A stretch of DNA of 64,000 nucleotides, taken from assembly GCA_019915015.1 (NCBI GenBank), contig JAHBBC010000013.1, positions 62,001-126,000 of the forward strand, in the 5' to 3' direction. The position numbers and the translations under genes were made by a program. The stretch is from Auriscalpium vulgare. Lineage: Eukaryota > Basidiomycota > Agaricomycetes > Russulales > Auriscalpiaceae. The notes under the pieces are model-generated. The model was not told where the DNA came from. It made no database searches and saw only the letters and a program-made list of their open reading frames with translations. Shown one piece after another: positions 14,121-26,430 of this stretch; within the stretch, counting starts at the first letter, position 1; each line of letters starts with the position of its first letter.

Positions 14121-17100
14121 ATGGTTTCGCCTGCCTCGTCGTCGTCGAAAGCCCCGCCACTGTCCTATGCAGATCGCGCGAAGAAGGCGCAGACCATCAA
14201 ATCCCTCCCCGCCCAGACGACGCAACGTCCGCGGCCCGTCAGCAAGCCAGCTGCCAGCCCTACTGTGTCCAATGCACCAAGCTTCCCATCGGCGCCCAGC
14301 GCGGGCGCGTCCTCCCCTATAGTGGACGCCCCAGTTACGTCTTCGGCCGGACCCCCTCCCGCACCGGCACCCTCATCGCCCACGCGTCCTCTCACAGACG
14401 AATCAGGCGCCCAGAGTACCAATGGGGACGCTGCCAGCCATGACTCCGCCTCTACTGCTCCTTCGTCGGCACCGTCGCAGACTGGATCCGCGAAGGCGGT
14501 CCCCGTCAACGTCTGGAACCAGAGGAAGCAGCAGATGGCCCACACGCGCTCCCAAGCCCGACCTCTCCAGGCTCTCTCCCAAAATGTCGAGCCACAACCA
14601 CCGCGGCCCGCCCTGCAACTCGTGAACAACGACATCTCCGTTGCTTCCGGTTCCCGACAGGACGCGCCTCTCACCGCTGCGCGAATACCGAAGGTGGGCT
14701 CGTCACCTGGTCTGAACGGCGAAATGGATTCTACAGTGAGTTCTGCCGGCGACCCCTTCGTCGTTCGGCCGCGACCGACGTCTGGATCATTGCCGCCACC
14801 CGTCGATGATGCCGAGAGCTGGCCTGAAGTAGGCAAGTCCCTGTCGCCGCCGGCGAAAACTCAGCCTGCGCCACATGGAAACGGGCATCCAGTGGAGGGG
14901 AGGGAAGAGCATGGGAAAAAGGAGGATGAGGTTTCGTCGTCCAGCCAGCCGGCGACGCCGAGGAAAAGTGCGTCCTCTTTTCCTACATTATTCCTGCCTC
15001 GCTTCCCATTTTCACATCTTCTGCCTACGTTCGATCCACTATCATTACGCGTACTGTACAGTCGCTAACAATGGTTGCGTTCCCCCTCGTCCATGCGGCT
15101 CCGCACGCATAGGTGAGAAGACGAAATGGGTGTCGATACCCCGCGAAGAGCTGCAGGCTGCAGCTGATGCTCTCCAAGTCGCGCAACAGAGGTCCCATCC
15201 TCCCTCGCGGAATCAGTCCCAGATGAACAGTCCTCGAAGGACACAACCTCGGAGCATTCCTCCATCCGGTGCGCCCTCGCAGGGCCCGAGCAAGGCACCC
15301 TCTGTCCGCGGATCTTCGGCGCAATCACGAATACACAGTCCATCAGGAAGCGTTCAGTCGAGTCCTCGAAATATAAACCGAGGACGCCGTTTACCTGTCG
15401 ATGAGTTCATGGGGCATGGCTCGCCCACCACGCACATGACGTCCTTGGAGCCATCACGGCCTTTACCAGGAAACTCTCCTCGAGTTTACGCGGAGACGAC
15501 TTTCGCTGCCCCGGTACCCTCGATCTCTATCACCAGAGATGTCTACAATTTTGGTGCCATTTCCAATCAGTCCAACAACCCGCCCACGTATTATGTACCC
15601 CCTCCACATCCCCAGTCGCTGCACGCTAGTCCTAATCAAATGCATTCCCACTTTCCTCCATCATCCGGCGAACATTACCATCAGCCATACCCAGTGCAGT
15701 CCTCCAATGGCTACGCCAATCCGCCTTCGAACGCTCCTCCCATGCAACAAAATTATGCTGGAACGCCACCGTATCCTATGTATAACCCATATGCATACCC
15801 ATACGGACAGCCTTATGTATATTGGAACAATGGACCGCCACAAAGTGATCTCCCAGGGGCGCCGCAGTACCCTCACTACGCTCCGGTGCAAAGTTCCCCG
15901 TTGGCGCCGCCATCACGGCTTGCTGAGCCGGAGTCGGATGTCGAGGGAAACTTGCCCCCACCAACATTGATATCGCGTCCACCACCTCCCCAAGCTTCGG
16001 ACGCAGTTGCAGGCTACCGCGAAGTGGCGTTTCCTCATGATGATAAGCAGGGAGAGGTCGTTCGTGAGCGCTTAGCTGGCGACGTGGTCTTTGGAAGCGT
16101 CGGTCTTCCAGGGGGCAGCCAAATCCCCAGCCCTGCGCCAACTTCGGTGGAGGCTGCGAAGCCTGCGGACGATGTTGTCTCGGGGTCGAAGGAGCGCAGC
16201 GAGCGCACGATCACGACGTTCTCCATCGGTATCGGCCCCGGCGAGGCTGGTCCATCGCATGTGCGGTCGCGGACACGGTCGCAACCGCGGCTGCGCACGG
16301 ACGCTTCATCAGGCGGCAGCGACACGCAGGGCCATCAAGCGTCGGTCGTGGACATGACCGACCCCGAGACCAAGTGGGCATTCGGGACGGCGGGGAAGAT
16401 TGGCGGAGAGGTCCAGGACGAGAGTTCGGCCGACCAAGTACCGTCAGCGTCTCCGTTGCGCGTCGGAGGCCCTCCTGTCGAGCCGCAGCCGTCAGATGTA
16501 CAGTATGCTAATGCTGCACCGGAGCTAACTCAGTTACCTCAAGGCGTGCCTCTCGACCCTCTTCCGCCCGTGGAGTTCCATCCGGGGTCCCAATGGCAGC
16601 AACACCAGGTAGCCCCGCCGACGAACGGGCTGCAGCTGCAGACTGGCGTTGGCCCCTACCCTCTCCAACCGATTTCGGCGCAGCTTCCAACTGGGAGCAC
16701 GGACGACTCGCTTGAGGTGAAGGACTATGGCTTCGGCTTTGGGCGCCGCGGCGGCACGAACTTCGCGCAGCCGCTGTCCGCGCGCGAGGAGCGCGCCCCC
16801 GTGCAGGATTGGGGTGTGGGTGACGGCGCGCGGGGCTATGGAAGGCCGCGCCGGGGGTCGTACAGCGCGTACGGTGAGCGCGGCGGATACGAGCCGCGCG
16901 GGTCCTTCGAAGGGCGCGGTGGGTACGCTGGGCGGCGCGGGCGCGGGCTCAACGGCGGGTACGGGCGCGGGTACGCGTCGCGGGGGTACGCGCGGGGTGG
17001 CGCCACGTTCTACAACCATCGCGGCCCACCGCCGGCCCCCCCACCACCTCCGTTCACCGTCACGCCGCCACCGCAGGCGTTCCAGCCGCTGCCGCATGCG

Positions 17101-17762
17101 CCGACGCCGCCGCAGGCGGACGTTGGCCAGTACTACCCGCCACTGCAGCACCAGTTCGTTCCGCAGGGGTACGAGTATCAGCAGTATCCGCCGCCCATGC
17201 CGCCGCCGAGCGCGCCTCTATCCGCGCCCGCGCAGCCAGTGCCGCCGGTATCACGTCCAATGTCGGATGTGCCGTACCTGGATCCGACGCGGTTCTTCTT
17301 GCTCGGCCAGCTGGAGTACTACCTCAGCACACAGAACATGGCGACGGACTTCTTCCTCCGGCAGAAGGTAAGGTTTTTTATAATATTCCGTGCATATCTT
17401 ATATTGACCGTCTGTGCATCGGGTAGATGGACTCACGTGGGTGGATCCCTATTGCGCTGCTCGCGTCGTTCAATCGCGTGCAGCAGCTCACGCAGGACGC
17501 GCAGCTCGTGCGCGAGGCGGTCGGGCTCTCGCACGTGCTCGAGGTGTTGGGCGACTTCGTGCGCATGGGCGCGGGCGAGTGGCAGCAATTCGTGCTGCCC
17601 GATGCAGAGCGCAGTACTGTCGAGCCACAGCAGTACCGCGATGCGGAGGACGAGCCGCAGCTGTATCGTGACGCGGAGGACGAGGAGGAAGAGGAGGAAG
17701 AGGAGGAGGTTGAGTTCGTGATGGAGCAGGTCGGCCAGCCGTGGGTGGCGACGCATTCGTGA
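14121..17762 (+). CDS. La-motif RNA-binding protein, LARP1/Slf1-Sro9-like
   Basis: The protein should bind RNA through a La-type winged helix and probably influences mRNA translation or stability in the cytoplasm. Exons 14121-14967, 15113-17367 and 17427-17762 join to about 1145 residues. The N-terminal two thirds are disordered, rich in Ser, Pro, Gln and Tyr. An RGG/RGY-rich segment (GYGRPRRGSYSAYGERGGYE and following, encoded about 16830-17010) is an RNA-binding feature. The La motif sits at the C-terminus: LDPTRFFLLGQLEYYLSTQN, ATDFFLRQKMDSRGWIPIAL, LASFNRVQQLTQDAQLVREA. A Glu run (about 17680-17710) follows just before the end. No DM15 repeats of animal LARP1 are seen; this matches the fungal Slf1/Sro9 build. 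An intron splits the La motif itself. The family is secure; the start is less so. Confidence 0.9.
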
Positions 17763-18888
17763 TGGCCTGCCGGTGCAAACTGCCTGCCGGGGTCGGCGGC
17801 AGCTCTCAGCCCTTCTCTGGTGGCGCGTCTGGGCGAGGTGTTCGCGGGAACACGCCGTGCAGCGCATGCGTCTGGCGGGATGTCCGCTCAAAAGCGCCGG
17901 CGACGCGCGTTATTTTATGTCTCCCCTTGTTGAGACTGCCTCTTTCCGCGGGCATACATCGTTCTCATCGCGTACCATTTCAGCTCATCCATACAGACAG
18001 ACAGACAGACGATTACTCGCCCGCGCACGCTTACTGCCACTCCGTCCACCGTGCCATGCCGGCCCGCCGTGGGCCACTCTCTCGCATATATTTCCCTGTA
18101 CTTGCACATATTACCATCGGTTGGCCAGATATGCATACTCACGTATTTCTCATTATTCTTGCCTCTTCCGCTGCCGTGTCTGTCTGTTACTTTGTCTGTT
18201 GTTTGTTTTCCATTTTACTCTCGGTCACCTCGCTACCTTTGGGCGTCTTCAGTGCAAGTATACATACATATGTCTCCATGAATCTTGCCCCGCATCCTGT
18301 ATCGCCGTATTTTTGACATACATCGATTGCTCTTGGCCTGCAGCTACATTAGCTATTGTTATTATTGGAAGAACGATATCTGCTGTGCGTTTGACGACTC
18401 GCTGACCTCCAGCTGCGAGCGGCATTTCGTCGATTCCTATAGGGCGGTTGCGCGGCAAAGCCGCATTCCGGTGTCCGATTCAATCGTACTCATGCGAAGC
18501 CAATGTGAGAGGCCGGCGCACCGCACCGGCGACACTGCCTCAGACTACTTTCATTTGTAGCGGGCACAAATTCGACCTCTTGGGATATGCGATGGTGCCC
18601 TGCCCGTAGATTCCTCCTGCAATCAATGACGCCCAATGTAAGTACACTAGTGCCAATAAAGTTCTCCGACGCGGCAGTTGCAAGCTGGTCATGATAATGG
18701 CCGTTGATGAATGACGTCCATGCAACATTGGCACGTTTGCCGGCAGCGCTGCCTGAACCAGGGCCGACCCCATCGCCCGCTCGGATCTACTCCTTGCCGA
18801 CGTCACGCTAGTGTGGATGTGACGACGAGAAACCCTTGGTCGCCGTTAGGTAACTGGGGGCATGATGGGTTGCGTCCCCTTAAGGTAT
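17763..18888. other. Intergenic with short ACAG microsatellite
   Basis: The 3' UTR of the La-motif gene and the 3' flank of the minus-strand DUF6534-like gene meet here. An (ACAG) run of about four units lies at 17993-18010. The short frames at 17741-18405 overlap each other and show no domain. Confidence 0.4.
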
Positions 18889-20874
18889 TTAGTTACTTGG
18901 CTCTGAGAGCAGCTGGAGAGGCACTGCGCTGCGGGAGGGGTGCTGTGTGAGCGCGGACGTAGGGAAGTCAGGGATGCACAGGCGACCAGCAAGCACGATA
19001 TAGCGACGTACACTCAGGCTGTAATGGTGGTTGCCAGGTGTGGCGCGAAAGGTAGGGAGCGTGATGTCAAATGAGGACTGGCTGATTCCTGAGGCGGTGT
19101 CGTCGTTCCGTGTACGACATCGATTATTCAATCTATAGTATCTTGGTCAATGAAGCTCAAAGAATTTGGTTGCATGGGTCGCACGTCATGAGCGCCGAGA
19201 TTGCAAAGACTGCACACACGAAGTCGGTCAGTTGGAGACTATTCGCCAATGAGGAACGCGCCGCACCTTTTCCTAGACAGAACAAGATGGGCATCATTTT
19301 GTACGACTTGGATATTGTTGGAAAGGGCTACGAGCGGTCAGCAACCTCGTTTGGGTACGAAAGGGTGAACGTTCTACCAGAATAATGGTACATATTTGAT
19401 AGACTCTGCAGTTAGAGTCAGGATACAATTAGGATATGAGAAAAGTGCGTTCAGAAGGTCTCACACTATGAATATACCGCGAGTTATGAAAAAGACCATA
19501 ATTCGCTCGAACGGGTTCTTTCTGGGTTGATGGTGTGTAAATGAGTGCGATCGCCAACTACAGGAAGACGCGCCTGTGAGTAAATGAGTGCTGATTCTGC
19601 CGTAGGATGTGCGTCAAGGACGCGGTTATGAGTGCGTCGAGCACTGTCGACGTCAACACACCACTATACTCAAGCACCTTCATATTCTGATTTTCATTGA
19701 GCGCCTTCACCGACGGAGGGAATACCGGTACTTGCAAGTGTCACAAGGGCAGGTCGCCCGCGAATAACAGATATACTTCGAATACCCGTGAGCTCACGCA
19801 CATGTTTTCTCCCGAAGGGCTTACTTCTGATATATGACTTGAACTGTAACGCATACTATTAGCCGGGACTTAATGAACGGACATGCTCAACATACCAAAG
19901 GCCACCCCACAAGGGTATAGAGCAAGAAATGTCTGCAGAAGGGCTTTGCATGGGCCGTCTGCAGCGAGGAGTCCAAAGCAACGCACCATGACCACACGAA
20001 GGAGTTTATTGAAGGTCTTGCGATGGAAATAGATGACTTGGCGCACTGCGAATGACTTTGCATGAGTGGCCCGAGCACAGGACGACGTAGAATCGTACAT
20101 TGCCATATTCTAGAAATAAAGAACCTAACGAAAGTGCGCAGTCAGATGGAACGATGACCGCAAAATGTGAGCTTACAGTTGTACGAGCAATACTGTTGAG
20201 CTCTAGTAATGTGAGCACCGTTGCTGCTAGAGTGTAAGATGCGCTGCTTACTGTAGCTATAGTTCCTGCCTATCATGGCGGCGTGAGTATCTTGGAATAA
20301 CAGAAGAGTAGGACACGTACACCCCAAGCCCTGTGTTCGATACGCCACGAGCTTGATGTCAGATCTGCACCGACACGGTGCACGCGAGTAAACTTGCCAA
20401 GAGGTACAGACATTGTAGTGCATGTCCCCATAGTGCTTGACGAAGAGATCGTACGACAAAATGGACGAGCATATTGTTGAGATCAAGTCGAAGAGCCTTC
20501 AAAAAGCGTCAGACTCAGACTTGAAGTCGTGATGCTAGGAAGAGAAGCATACGAAATGAGGGCCACCTAGATCACGGAGGAGGCGGGCCTCAGCAGACTG
20601 AAACTAACAGTCAGTTGACCGCGACGCACCCATATCTTGAGGTCAAGGCCATCCTTGGGAAAGTAGTCGTAGTAGCAAATGGTTTGGTAGCATGTGACAC
20701 CCGAAAACCTGGGCGTGCGCGTGTGAGTTCATCTGAGCTCAGAGGGCTCGAGAAAACGGACTGAAGGCATGCGACTCACGCGACAGCGAGCACGAATCCG
20801 ATCAACAGTGCTCCAACGTCTTGTAGAACACCCGTGTCCGACTCCAGCGCAGGATGCAGGTGAATGCCTGTCAT
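18889..20874 (-). CDS. DUF6534-like multi-TM membrane protein, copy A
   Basis: A basidiomycete integral-membrane family of unknown function with a roughly seven-helix build. The start is MTGIHLHPALESDTGVLQDV, then ALLIGFVLAVA, and after a gtgagt intron FSGVTCYQTICYYDYFPKDG and LDLKIW. Two more short introns give VALISLFDLISTICSSILSY and FVKHYGDMHYN. The family signature at the C-terminus is split by introns: FNKLLRVVM, TFLALYPCGVAFGMLSM, ISALMT, LNNRCRTRNDDT, then ITLPTF and a tail SAVPLQLLSEPSN. The middle, after WQVY, is unclear; I cannot find a frame that continues the protein, so one exon may be missing or the gene may be broken there. A conserved GTACGT donor precedes the last exon in all four copies. 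The core is nearly identical to the inverted copy B at 26.8-27.5 kb. Confidence 0.65.
19780..20460 (-). repeat. Inverted duplication, arm 1 (within copy A)
   Basis: Read on the minus strand, this roughly 0.65-kb segment matches 26840-27510 on the plus strand with only scattered mismatches (about 95% or better by eye), across both exons and introns. Sequence on either side within the same genes is clearly more diverged. Confidence 0.8.
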
Positions 20875-21022
20875 GGGGCTGCGCCTGACTTAGAGGGTAT
20901 AGGAAGGGACATGAGATGCCATGGGATGGCTGAATGGCCTTCTTCACGCGCGCATTAAAGCGGACGTGGTTAGAATGGGGGCGGACGCCGACGGGCCCTG
21001 GCTGGGGTTGTAGGTCCATACG

Positions 21023-21037
21023 ATATATCATATATAC
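21023..21037 (-). promoter_or_regulatory. TATA-like box of copy A
   Basis: On the minus strand this AT-rich element (two TATATA-type cores) lies about 150 bases upstream of the copy A ATG. Similar elements lie upstream of copies C and D, in a shared context (AAGTCCA before the AT-rich core in C and D; a close variant here). Confidence 0.45.
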
Positions 21038-21622
21038 GTCAGAGAAGAGCAATAGTCTCCGTTGCCGACCCCGCGCGGAAGACAGTCGTTCCGCTGCTAA
21101 GAGAAGAGCAAGTAATGCGTGTGGACGGGGCGACCGCTCATGGTGATTGAGTCTCGGTTATTACTCGAAATGGCTCGGCTCGAGGCTCGACTCACTGCAT
21201 TTATTTAATTTTCAGCGGCGTTCAAGTTGAAGGAAGGCACCTCGCCGCAGGGTACACGGTGAGTGATGATGAGACAGAGCATGGCTGACGATTCAGATGG
21301 CGCTTGTGAGCGCCGCCGAGAATTGAGGCAAGTTGAAAGCGGACAAGCCAGGCGTATCAGTCATGTAAGTCGGTCACGTGGCGCTGGACTCGATATCAAT
21401 CTTCAAGCAATGAAACTTGAAACATCATTCAAATCGCTCAATGCTCATAGTCGCCACTGGCGTATGTTATATGTTTTCCCTGAAGGTCAAACTAGCCACT
21501 AGTCACCGGTCCCCTCTTCGAGAATCGTGCTCTGCCGCGACTTGACTGCGCAGTGCTTCCATGCATGCACGGCCTCCCTAGCGCCCGCTCCCGTCGACGC
21601 GTGCGCATCGCCAGACGGCCCC

Positions 21623-21710
21623 GATTTTCCCGACGTCAGTTTCCAATGACAAAGGCGACGGAATGCGATTTTCCCGACGTCAGTTTCCAAGCACAAGCGC
21701 GACGGAGTCC
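21623..21710. repeat. 44-bp tandem duplication (two units)
   Basis: Unit 1 starts at 21623 and unit 2 at 21667. Both begin GATTTTCCCGACGTCAGTTT, agree in the next few bases, and share a GACGGA near the end, with a few substitutions between. The repeated unit contains a GACGTC palindrome, the core of CRE-type bZIP sites. Confidence 0.7.
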
Positions 21711-22492
21711 GCGCGGTCGTCCCGCTGGGGAAACCCGCCGCCTTCCTGCTCTGCGTCAGGCTGCATCCGGATCCCGGACATTGCTCGTAGGCACACGCCG
21801 GACAAGCTCGCTTTGCATGGCATGCCTGTGCTGTCCTCTGGCAGTTGATCAAGCGGACTGAAGTGCATTGATCCGCGGAAGGGTTGGGCGGTTCGTGCCG
21901 ATCTTGTTCGGGAGGGCTGTCTGACTAGTCTCCCGAGGCAGAGTAGACAGATTCAAACCTTCACGAGGGCGCCGACTTGCGGGGCGTCTACAAGAACTTG
22001 GGTTACCCGACGAGGAACCAGAAGGCATGCTCCTTTGTATGCGTCCCTCATGGTGTGCAGAATATCACGGTTTTCCCGAGCATATGCTAGGACTCGCGTC
22101 TGCGGATCCGCGATGCCGTGAGTTTCAGAAGCCGTCCCGGTGCGAAGTCGGAGACAAGTACTCACTGCGTACTCAAGCCCTATAGAGCGACTAGTATCTG
22201 TAAGGTCGAGCTAACAGGGGCTATATCCATCTCATGCCATTAATATTCGCCGGCGAGAGCGGGGTAGGTATACAGATTACCGTAGGGGCGCGAGAAAGCC
22301 TCGCGTGCTATGTATACGGTCGGTCACATCCTTCATTCCAATCGCGGGTAAGAAAAACAAAACAAGAAGTGCGGGTGTGCGGGCGTGACGTGGCGTGCAG
22401 ACAGACATTATATCTGAGTAATAGATACGATGGGATGTATGTAAATATGGTTACCAGATGAGCGAAATCAGGGTCGGTGGGCAGCCGCAGGA

Positions 22493-24457
22493 TCATAAGA
22501 GGTCAGCACGCTCGAAGTTGCCGGTAAAGATGACCTCGCGGACTACTGAAGCGTGAGCTGTGCAGGCGGCGCGTGAAAAAGGGGGGGAGGGAGGAAGAGG
22601 GCTTACTGCGTGCGAGCACAAGCGACGTTGCGTGTGAGTCTGTCGCACATGTCACATGGACGTGCAATGGCCGCTGGCTTGTGCTGTACTGCTTGTAGAT
22701 CATCGAGAACTTGTCCTTTAAATCTGCGGTCTGGTCAGCCGCGCGCGCGGGTAGCAGGGGGACGACAAACAGATCAGCACGCTGTCCTGGTCGTTCGCGC
22801 GGTCCTTGTATGACGTGACATAATGCCGGAACTGAACGCCCGACTTGAGTTTCGCATCGAGGATGTCGTATTTGTTGAGCAGAAGGATGAAGCTGACGTC
22901 CTTGAGCAGCTTGTTCGAGCAGACGGACTTCCACAGGAGGAATGAATCCCACTAGGATGGGCGTTTCGTCATCTGAGTCTGAAGTGAAAAGGGATGTGCG
23001 TACGAGCCGATTAACGGTGCGGTCTTCCGCGAGAGTCTGGTTGAATGCGGATACAGGCGCAAGGAACACCAGGACATTCACTATCACGACATGAGCACGC
23101 GGTCGCACAGACACGTGCAGAAGGAAAGCATACCGTCATCAAAATACGGAACCCAGGCGGCTGCAACGGAATCAGGACTCAGTGGGCATCCGGACGGCTA
23201 GCGGCGCACGCACCGCGCATGCCCCTGCTGCCCCCGACATCAATGATAGACCATGACTGTCCCAGCTCCGGCGCTAAAGGGGAGCCTGTAAGGCGGCCGC
23301 CATCTAAAAAGACGTGTGTGGGGTGGGGGGAACGAGACTACGCACCGGTTTCCATGCGCAATACGTGTTCCTCGACACCTACCGTCTGGATGCGTGCCTT
23401 AAGCACGTCCTCTGCACAGCCGCCGATGGCTGATTAGATGGCTGCTGATTGCAGTGCGGGGAAGGGGGCGCACCTGGGGAGGGCTGGTATCCCGGCGCAG
23501 CGATGCGCTCCACCTCGTCCAAGAAGCTACGGGGCGTCAGCGCACACGAAGCGTGCCCTGGTGGCGGCGGCGGGACTCACAAACCCGACTGAAACTGCAG
23601 CGCGACGCTCTGCTCCTCCAAGCTCCGGCGGACGCGCGGGTGCGCCCACAGCGCGAGGATGTCCTCGCGGCACGCCTCAATCACGCGGCGCGCGTTCTTG
23701 ACCTCCTCGACGCCCTGCGTCTCACTCTTGCTCGCGTCGCTCGCGCCCGCGCCGCCGCGCGAGAAGAGCGCCTTCCAGCGCGAGCCGGGGCGCACGGCGA
23801 CCTCAAAGCCGCGCTCGCTGAGCCAGGCCGGCGTCGGGGCGGCGCGACCCTGGTCGTCCGGCGAGAGGAAGCGGGCGAGGTGCTCCTCAACGTGGCGCAG
23901 CGGCGAGAGCGCGACGCGCAGACGGCGCAGGTCGTCGCCAATGTCGGCGAGCGGGACGAGGGTGCCCTCGGGGGGCGGGGTGCCCTGCGGGGCCTCGCTG
24001 AGGAGCGAGAGGAGGAAGGTGACGGAGCGGACGAGGTTGAGGTCTATGACTGCGCGCCAGGCCGCTGCCTCGGCGTGAAAGGAGGCGGGGGTGAACTTGA
24101 GCTGGAAGTTGCGGAGGATGGTGGATTTGCCGGACTCTGCCTGGCCTGTGTGTGTGGGTTGGTGAGCGTGGGCCGGGGGGCGGGGACGTGGCACGCACCG
24201 AGGAGGATGATCTTCACGTCAACTCTGCGCTTCCTGCGCTCGTGCTTCTCGAGTTCGATGGCATGATCGATCTCATCGCTGACGGCCTTTGCCTTGCGCT
24301 CGCGCTCGAGGCGATCTGCGCGCTGTGCTTCTGTTTCATTTGCGAGGGGCTCGACGGGCGGCCACTGGGAGTCGAGCTCCTCGAGGTCGACCTGGACGGC
24401 GCGCGGGGGCGTGTGAGGCTTCGGGGACTTTGTCGAGAAACGGTCCCGAAACGACAT
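22493..24457 (-). CDS. Divergent heterotrimeric G-protein alpha subunit
   Basis: Guanine-nucleotide-binding protein of the G-alpha family, a signalling switch expected at the plasma membrane. About ten exons join. The N-terminus (MSFRDRFSTKSPKP) and a charged helix (AQRADRLERERKAKAVSDEI) lead to G1 LLGQAESGKST. A long insertion in the helical domain follows (SEAPQGTPPPEGTLV, SRGGAGASDASKSE). Switch I reads DVLKARIQTVGVEEH, G3 is DVGGSR, G4 is LLNKYDIL and G5 is TCATD. The protein ends EVIFTGNFERADLL. The catalytic Gln of DVGGQ is Ser here, and there is no Gly at position 2 for myristoylation. It resembles an agaricomycete-specific G-alpha subgroup with a long helical domain. CT-rich sequence lies upstream of the start. 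The gene sits between inverted DUF6534 copies A and B. Confidence 0.9.
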
Positions 24458-26430
24458 GGGCGGGGCTGTGATGGCGGGAGGAAGGGAAGGGAAAGGAAAG
24501 GAAAGGAAAGGGAGGAGGAAAGGGGCACGCACTGGAGAGATGAGGCTGAGGCAGCGATGGGCCGATAACTCTGATAACTCGAGCGATAGCTGGCGGTGGC
24601 GGCTGATGCACGCAGGGCTCCCTCACGACGCAGCCTCGTTACTACCTCTCCCGCTCGCTGCCCCGCTCGCCCTCGCAGCGCCCGCATCCGCCACGATTGT
24701 CCGCCTGACGCCCGCACCGTCCCGGCCGCCCGGCGTCCAGCCCGGTTATCGTCGGGGTTGACTCAGGATTGCAGAGCCGCATGACTGCTCAATACAAGCA
24801 AAAAAGTCCGATCGTAGCCTCGAGGCATACTATCGCAGATTAATTGGAAATATACTCCCATCGGCTGCGTCGGCTGCCTTGCCCAGACCACACCGCGACG
24901 TCGGGCTACGACGTAACGGTTTGTAATTTTGAAATAAGGATAGTGGGGCAAGACCCTCATGGGCCAGCCTGCTGGTACCTGCGCACTTCGGGTCCCTCGC
25001 AGCTCGGTAGCCGCAGGATCGCAAGCGGGAACAAAGTGCTGGTGTGTGCCGCGTATCGATCAGTGGGTATCCTTGCGATTTATGTCGCTTCATTGGCTGA
25101 CCAACCGTGGTATGTATCGCCCTTGACGCGCCCACGTGATGTGTTGATTACTGCGTCGAGACGCGTATCGTGGGGAAGCACGTTCGACTCGGAAAATAAA
25201 GCAACGCACAAAACCTACAAAGCTCCCCCGCCTCTCGTCAACACCCAAGAACATCCGATAACAAATACTTACCGCCAATTGTTGTCCCGGCGGTACCCTG
25301 GGCTGCCGCTGCGGCGCAACTGCGCAGTCGCCTGATCTCGATAGTACGGCTCGTCGGGCCATGGTGCGCATGGTCAGGTACAGAGCAGTAGGTGCAGGCC
25401 GCGACCACCATGCCAAGTCAACTAGTCATGTCAAGTCCTGTGGCATATACGGCGCGCCGATATTGTACAGACGGGACGCGCGTGTGGGGCCGCCCCCATA
25501 ACTTTGGAAGTGTTGGTCATGCAAGCTAAGGATGTTTCAGATTCTGCGTGCCTCGGCGGCGCTGGGGGACCGTCAAGACGACTCCGGGGAAACGGCCGTG
25601 AATGGAGCTAGTAGGTCGAACAGGTTGCTGGCCGCAGCAATGGGCGCTAATCAAGGGATCAGTGGCAGAGTTTTGGTAGGTGAGTTCTTGTGGATCATAT
25701 GGTGTGCGAGGTAGATAGGACTCACGAGCAAAGCGAAGACGACTCCCATTACGGATTTAGCCTCAATCGGACGGGCAAAGAGACAACACACTCGATATGG
25801 TCGTACGCAAGTTGTCGCCGTGTTCAATAATGAGCGTCACTTCAGTCTTTTTTACAGTTATTTCCACCAACCACAGTATTTCTTGGTGCGCCACTCGACC
25901 GCGCAGGCAGTGCTCCGGGCTTCGTTCCCGTCACGGTGTTGGTAACGTGACCGTCGTCTGTTGAGTCACTCGACGAGTCTGAGTATACTCAACGCGCGTC
26001 AATGTCAACCCTCAGCGTCTCTGCGGCGTGCGCGGTTTGATCGCAGAACTCACCGGCTAGATCGACTTGGAGGTCAAATTTTCTGGCAGCTATATGTCAT
26101 ACCCGCGGGCACCTCAGCGGCGTCCATCTCGCGAGCTTCTTTCGGCATCCGCGACTCGAAGGGAAACCTCCGCGACTCCTAGGGAAAGCTGTCGAGCATG
26201 AAATTTCACGTTCTAATCGAGTTTCATCGCCGCGCCGCTCCTGCCATGCTCAACGCACGGCGCGATTTCGCTCACACCGAGCGCCGCTAGCGCATATCGC
26301 ACATTGAAGATATGGAGCAGGTGAATGGCGTCCGATGCCCACCGCTGCGTCCACTTGTCCGCTGTCCTCCTTGCGCTCGCAAAGACAGCTATCCTACCAT
26401 CCCAGGCTCTTCTCTGTGCCCTCCGGGGGC
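24458..26430. other. Intergenic, about 2 kb, no supported gene
   Basis: The G-alpha promoter side contains a GGAAA-type microsatellite (about 24485-24520), read as CT-rich on the coding strand. Near 25560-25790 (minus) there are exon-like pieces (RPIEAKSVMGVVFALL and APIAAASNLFDLLAPF) around a possible intron, but I cannot join them in frame or assign them. Nothing else is supported. Confidence 0.4.

Larger units (their letters stand above)
20875..22492. other. Intergenic; promoter of copy A and 44-bp tandem duplication
   Basis: Besides the copy A promoter, the interval holds a two-unit direct repeat at about 21623-21710. A minus-strand frame of 70 codons (21953-22165) has no recognisable domain and is not called as a gene. 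Confidence 0.4.

Noticed and set aside
17993..18010. ACAG run considered as part of a transposon or minisatellite
   Set aside because: Only about four units, with no flanking structure; a simple microsatellite.
23454..24266. Long plus-strand frame of 270 codons
   Set aside because: It is the GC-rich shadow of the G-alpha exon on the minus strand.
24844..25335. Plus-strand frame of 163 codons in the G-alpha/copy B gap
   Set aside because: No motif, no consistent splice sites and atypical composition.
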